DNA of 64,000 nt. Origin: Holacanthus passer (taxonomy: Eukaryota > Chordata > Actinopteri > Pomacanthidae). Location of the stretch: assembly GCA_025331565.1 (NCBI GenBank), contig JAFREQ010000042.1, forward strand, positions 3,324,001 to 3,388,000, written 5' to 3'. Of the stretch, positions 58,891-64,000 are shown one piece after another; within the stretch, counting starts at the first letter, position 1, and each line of letters starts with the position of its first letter. The position numbers and the translations under genes are program-made. The notes under the pieces are model-generated. The model worked only from the letters and a program-made list of their open reading frames with translations. It had not been told where the DNA came from and did no database searches.

Positions 58891-61800
58891 TCAGCACAGA
58901 ATCTGGGAGAAGGGGTGTCTGAGCAGCTCCTCAGCACTGGGCCTGTGTTTGGCCTCCACAAAAATGCAGCTCATGAAGTCCCGTGCCTGGTCGGAGGTGT
59001 GCGAGGGCAGCAGTGGGTTGGTGGGCTGGGTGGCGATCTTGAATATGGCCGCCATGGCCTCGTATTCAGCCCATGGAGGCTTTTCGGTCAGCATCTCCAC
59101 CACCGTACAACCAAGGCTCCTGGAAAAGAAATGCATGATTGCTTTTGCTTTAGATGAATCAGCAGTGGGGTCACATAACAAGCTGAAACAAACACTGATA
59201 TTATATCTCAGCTGCTCGACACTTAAGCTTTGAAGGAATGTTTTGAGTGTAAACTTTCACACTGCCCGGCTGCAGAGGGCCTCCTCTACCTGTTTGGGAG
59301 GTACAAGGCCTCCTGGGAGCATTACTCGCCCTCCGGCCTGGGCTGAGAACCTGGAACATACCAACCTCTGTTACGACCTGTCTGACTGGCCTTCAGCCAA
59401 TCACATCACTCGCTTGCTAGGTCACCCCCCAATCAGATTGCATAAGGGAGTGTTGTCTGCTCTGTGTGTGGGAGTGTGGTAGGAACTGGGTTACATACAG
59501 AAGGCTCCTCACTTTAGAAAAAAAGTTTTTCCTTTGAGAGCACAGATATTCTGAGTAAGACATTGGAATTTTCCCTTTTTCACATTCACATGTCTCATCC
59601 CATCAGCCCCAGGCGACTTGGGATCCTCATCAAAATTATCTTATTTCTACCCAATCAGTACATGAACGTAACCTAGTGTTTCATTCAAGCAGTATTAGGA
59701 TCTGTGATACTAGTTTCTCAGACTAGTCAAATTAGTTTACTTCTAAATGCCTTTAAGAATCAGGACATGTAAGTCTAAAGAAATCTATTGAAAACACAGT
59801 GCCTCCATTATTCAGTGTCCTAGTTGAAAAATCTGCCCTGCAGCTTCTACTATGTGATCAAGGCACGTATTCTTCCAGATACCCAAACTATGTGTCGATA
59901 TATATAAATATACTATTGAGATGTCAGAATCTTATTGACATCTGTCCCTAAAAACCTTAGGATCAACCTTTGAACTACGCTTGTGCATATCTCTCTGGGT
60001 ATCTCGTACCAGACGTCCGCCTTCCTGCCGTAGCCCTCTCCACTGATCACCTCCGGGCTCATCCAGTAGGGGGTGCCGGTCACAGAGCGGATCCCGGTGC
60101 CGGACATGCAGATGGTCTGCAGCCTCTTGCTTGCACCGAAATCTCCGAGCTTCACATTGCCCGCTGAATCCCGCAGGATGTTGGCACCTGAGAGCCAGAG
60201 TTGACAAGGGACACGTAAATATTTGATCGCACCAATCACTTTCCACATGATGTGAAACACAAACATCCATACATTCAAACGCTGACTTTACATTTTTCTA
60301 GTGTCTAGACAGCACAATACTCGGGCCTCTGTATTTGAAAGACTACCTTTGATGTCCCTGTGTACGATCATGTTGCTGTGCAGATAGGACATGCCCTCCA
60401 GGATCTGTCTTGTGTACTTCCGGGTCACATTTTCTGTCAAAGCCCCGTAGGCCTTCAGCTGGTCTTTGACTGAACCCTGACAGGAAGAAAAGCACATGCT
60501 TTACACTCTGTTGCACACAGACACCATTACAACAACACACAGACTGTGAACACATCCAGTCCTCCATCACTGAGGGTCTGAGCCAGGAACACAGGAAATA
60601 CAGGTGCCAAGCAAAAATCTGGCACCTGAACGATGTCTGTAATGTGTTCAAACATGGGCAATGTGATGGGCCTTTTGACCAAACAGGGTAGGTGTTCCAG
60701 GAACTAAACTCAGAAACGAAACCACAGAGTAATACTTTCCTTATTGCGTTTGTGTTTGCTTTTTCACCACGTCTGCAGCGATTAGGTAAATTACAACTGA
60801 TAAAAATGCCAGAAATGCAGAGACAAAGCAGTGACAATCTGCTCTATGATTAGTTATTTGTGGACCCCAGAGAAACTAGCTGACTCCTCAACATCAGTGA
60901 GGGTAATTACTGGTTCTTTTTCCGCTTTAGTACTTCATCTCCTGATGTCGCTTTATTTCGCCAGTTTTCAGACACGTCAGGAAGTTGGCTTCACAACTAT
61001 GGCCCAGGAACCAAAATTGAGACATGGTCACTGAGGTCAAAATGGAGTTCCTGAGTTCCTAAAAAGGTTCCTGGATAAGTTCCTGCGGTTGAAAAGAGCT
61101 GTAAGTATTTCACTTTATAAACCCTGGGCATAATTTCAGGTGGGAAGCAGATGGTGGAAAATATAGAAAACAAGTCCAACCACTTTTCTGAACGCCTGAT
61201 ATTATTTATATCACCAACTTGATATCAATTCAATGCCAAGTCATGGGAACTGATTGTTGTCCTTTGCTTTCCTCCTGTCTCTATTTCATGCTCTATGTGC
61301 CTGGCTTAGCTGCCTGAGTTTAAATTATACATGCCTTGTGTCATAGACTGCACACAAAGACAGAGGGTATGGAATTGATTTCTACATTTCGACAACCATT
61401 TGCTCTGAGCTCTGGTCGAAGCTGACATTGAAGTTGCTGGGACTCACCCCCGGCATGTACTCCATGAAAATAGTGAGGGTTTTCTCATTGTGGTCCCTCA
61501 GACAGCCGTAGTACTGAACAATGCGCTCGTGGTGGAGATTTTTCAGCAACTGGATTTCACACTCCAAAGCGCTGACCTCCTGCACAGAGACAATGAGAGG
61601 TGGGGAAATTACACATTGAAGAGTCAAACGGCCGCTCTGCAATGAAACACACACGCTGTCATTTCTAAACAATGCATCTTTGTTGATTTACTGTTTTCAT
61701 TTGCAGACAAAATGCATTTTTTGGACACAGTGGAGCCCTGCAGGCTCCTTCATATCTGTTACCACTGATGACAAACAACTGAACCATAAACACAGGAATA

Positions 61801-61927
61801 ACAAACAGTGATGTATGACTGCATGTGGAGTTTGCCAAAAGTGAAACCTAAAGCAGAAAGTAAGTGAAAGCCAAAAGCACAGTTCCCCTAAAGAAGTTCC
61901 TGTGTTTACTTCAGAGAGTGAGGCCAC

Positions 61928-61986
<59 letters not shown>

Positions 61987-64000
61987 CACACAAAGTAATC
62001 TCCATGTCCCAAGACAGAAGCCGGTTTAATAGAAACAACAACTGATTGAGATCTGCTACAAGCTGGGGGTGGGAGTGTGAAGGGGTGATGGGAGGCCAAG
62101 GCAATGCTGACCCATCGCCCCTCACCACCGCCTCCCCCCACAACACTCGGCTTCTTTCAGGAAGTGACAGTGCATGTTTTCTCTGTGGAAGACAGGAAAA
62201 GACATTAAAATGGGGAAGAGGGGGGTCGAGGGAGGAAAGAAAACCTCTTCAATACGTTCCACTTCTTGAGTTATTGAATTTCCTTCCTAAAGATTCATTA
62301 TTTTATGTCTGTCTGGGGATAAAATAAAGTTTTTGTGGCTTAACTCCTGACCTGAGAGCACATGTGTTTTTAAATCAGTTGATTCATTAATAATTAACCA
62401 GCTGCATTCCAGCATGATGGCCTAAACAGATTAGCATAAAAATATGAGGTCATTCTTGGCGCTTTTACAGAGCCAGACTTAATCATAGCTAAGGTTTGAT
62501 ATTCAGCAAAAGACTGTAATGTTGCAAAATGTCCAACCACAGGTGGCAAAAATGTCTACATGTATTCACAATGTCAGCAAAGAAAACAACTGGTGGCATG
62601 CTATAAACAACAGTGGAAATATTCTGAAAGGCACCAGAAAAAGAAAAGAGGAAGGCACAAGACAATCAAGCATTCTGTCTCTGTGAAAACATGAAAAGTT
62701 GGACTATTTGTTTGTGTCTCACCTTGCTGGTCTCAGGACTCTCAGGGTCGAACTGGACTTGCTTGGCAGCCAGCTCCCTCCCAGTGTCCACATCGTAACA
62801 CAGGTAAACCCGACCAAACGCTCCCTGGCCCAGGAGCTTCCCTCGCCGCCACGTCATTGGAGCACTGGGCGCTGAAAAAAACAAACCCAAAACACCCAGA
62901 CGCTCATTTCTGTTTTACATAAAATATACCACATGCCATCCTACATATCACAGAAAAGGGACAGAAACATGAAAAAGTCAAAAGCCTTTACAGAATTACA
63001 AAAGCCTTCTTTTCACTTTTACCCTGCAATGTGTCAACTCTTTATCTCAACATATATCATCCTAACAAGTTGTGTGTATTTTCTAAAGGATGTTTCGCTA
63101 AGACTTGCTCTAGATCAACACTCACACTTGTGCGCGACAGAACGTTCTTGAGGACGGAGCCTGCCCTGAGCGTCGACCAGCTGCCAGCTGCCCAGACTCT
63201 CCTCGCTGCCGTTGAGCGACCGGCGTGAGGGCACCAGAGTGAACAGGTTCCCCTGGGGGCGACGAATCCTTGGAAACGTTCGCCGGCCTGAAGGAGAGCA
63301 GGAAAGAGGCCAGCTGAGGTTAATATCACATGATGAACAGGAGAGATTAAGGAAGGAAAACAGTGCAAAGAGAAAACGTAAGAAAGCAGGAACACAGTTA
63401 TTAAAATGGAGATATTAATGGTCTGACCTTCACTGTGGTCCTTGTGATGCAGGGAGACATGGTACCTGCGAGGATAGGTGCCTCCTTTCCCTGCCACCCT
63501 GTCATACACATGATTCTCCCTGTCTGAAAGCAAATATCCAAAAGGTCGAAAGTCAGCGGGATTACTCTGTAATTCAACCACAGTTTAGCTCAGTTGCACA
63601 CTGAGTCACACAACAGTCATGTGAGCCACCCATGCAGCTTATACTTATGATGAACACAGCAGATATGAACTTGAAATTACTGTTCATGTTAGCTTTCAGC
63701 TGGTTCACACTATGTATGAATTCTGAGGTCACTAACAAGCTGACTATCAAGAGTCGATTTCAAATTAGTAAAGTTGCACCCTCAGCTTCTGAAACGCCTC
63801 GGCCAGACTAGGGTTTATGTTTATGGATCTCTCACACTGTGCAGCCAAGTTCTATAGAAATCTTCCACCGTGGTGTCCTGATGGTTTAAAAGAACTTTGA
63901 AAGTGGTTGTCACAATGCTCAATCCTCACCTGAGCACTCCTGACGATTATCAGGGTAACTCTTGGCTCTGTGCATGCGAGACTTCCTCATCGAGGGGCTG
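58891..64000 (-). CDS. map3k3: MAP3K3 (MEKK3), C-terminal 381 residues; 5' part outside the window
   Basis: Exons in gene order are 64000-63930 (cut by the window edge), 63523-63428, 63287-63126, 62871-62723, 61579-61448, 60476-60347, 60187-60010 and 59119-58891 (TGA). Before the kinase come GGTYPRRYHVSLHHKD and a basic linker, as in MEKK3. The kinase domain has the Gly loop GQGAFGRVYLCYDV, catalytic Lys in ELAAKQVQF, HRDIKG, DFGASK and GTPYWMSPE. The activation loop SGTGIRSVTGT differs from human by one residue (Ile for Met). MEKK3 phosphorylates MAP2Ks (MKK3/6, MEK5, MEK1/2) and binds MEK5 through its N-terminal PB1 domain, which lies outside the window. The closest alternative, map3k2, is less likely given these signatures and the synteny. 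The C-terminus reads FSQILC where human has FAQLMY. Confidence 0.95.
59125..60005. other. Last map3k3 intron, no other gene seen
   Basis: The intron between the final two map3k3 exons. A GC-richer stretch at 59260-59470 has phrases such as GGGAGGTACAAGGCCTCCTG that may derive from a repeat, but I cannot name one. Confidence 0.35.
60480..61445. other. map3k3 intron, no other gene seen
   Basis: AT-rich intron between the exons that encode EVSALECEI...MPG and GSVKDQLKA...DIKG. No RNA gene or recognised repeat. Confidence 0.4.
61931..61982. repeat. (AG)n microsatellite
   Basis: About 26 AG dinucleotides in the map3k3 intron that precedes the EVSALECEI exon. On the minus strand the tract is (CT)n. 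Confidence 0.97.

Noticed and set aside
58562..59233. Plus-strand open frame of 223 codons
   Set aside because: It is antisense to the last map3k3 exon and its flank. The sense strand encodes the conserved kinase C-lobe, and the antisense frame has no domain.
27810..61982. Tandem simple repeats considered as a CRISPR array or satellite system
   Set aside because: They are di- and trinucleotide microsatellites without unique spacers, typical of fish DNA. No cas gene is present.

Overview
The window is vertebrate nuclear DNA, almost certainly from a ray-finned fish and probably a percomorph. The reasons are spliced genes with canonical GT/AG borders and vertebrate orthologues, compact introns, many microsatellites, and several dispersed repeats that I recognise as common in percomorph genomes. 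There is no bacterial-style operon, CRISPR array or phage gene.

Layout, left to right. (1) A repeat fragment and the 3' flank of ccdc47 lie at 1-1924. (2) ccdc47 (minus, coding 1925-5933, 12 coding exons plus a 5' UTR exon) encodes the ER translocon/chaperone protein CCDC47. (3) A CpG-rich promoter zone and a spacer of about 1.2 kb separate it from dcaf7, which is head-to-head. (4) dcaf7 (plus, 8859-11408, 7 exons, 342 aa) encodes a WD40 scaffold and CRL4 receptor. (5) A repeat-rich intergenic stretch with one tRNA-Cys follows. (6) kcnh6, an ERG2-type voltage-gated potassium channel (minus, 15601-38510, 16 exons, about 1206 aa), carries four tRNA-Cys(GCA) genes, a 0.5-kb minisatellite and two candidate short-N-terminus first exons in its introns. 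(7) An intergenic stretch of about 5 kb shows no gene. (8) gfap (minus, 45338-50623, 9 exons, 451 aa) encodes the astroglial intermediate filament. (9) A spacer of about 8 kb holds repeats, a 230-bp palindrome and two unassigned exon-like segments. (10) The 3' two thirds of map3k3 (MEKK3; minus, 58891 to beyond 64000) includes the whole kinase domain.

The genes are not a pathway. They are a conserved syntenic block matching human 17q23.3 (CCDC47, MAP3K3, DCAF7, KCNH6), with gfap (human 17q21.31) placed between kcnh6 and map3k3. Exon borders were read by hand from splice consensus and reading-frame continuity. The summed coding lengths of ccdc47, dcaf7, kcnh6 and gfap are each divisible by three with no internal stop.

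The most interesting signals are the alternative kcnh6 first exons, which splice in frame onto the S1 exon as in mammalian ERG1b; a tandem splice donor that would add three residues just before the S1 exon; and an 11-bp minisatellite that forms an array of both CACCTG E-boxes and AGGTCA half-sites at DR5 spacing. Also notable are the set of tRNA-Cys genes in kcnh6 introns, the long palindrome, and the orphan exon-like segments between gfap and map3k3.
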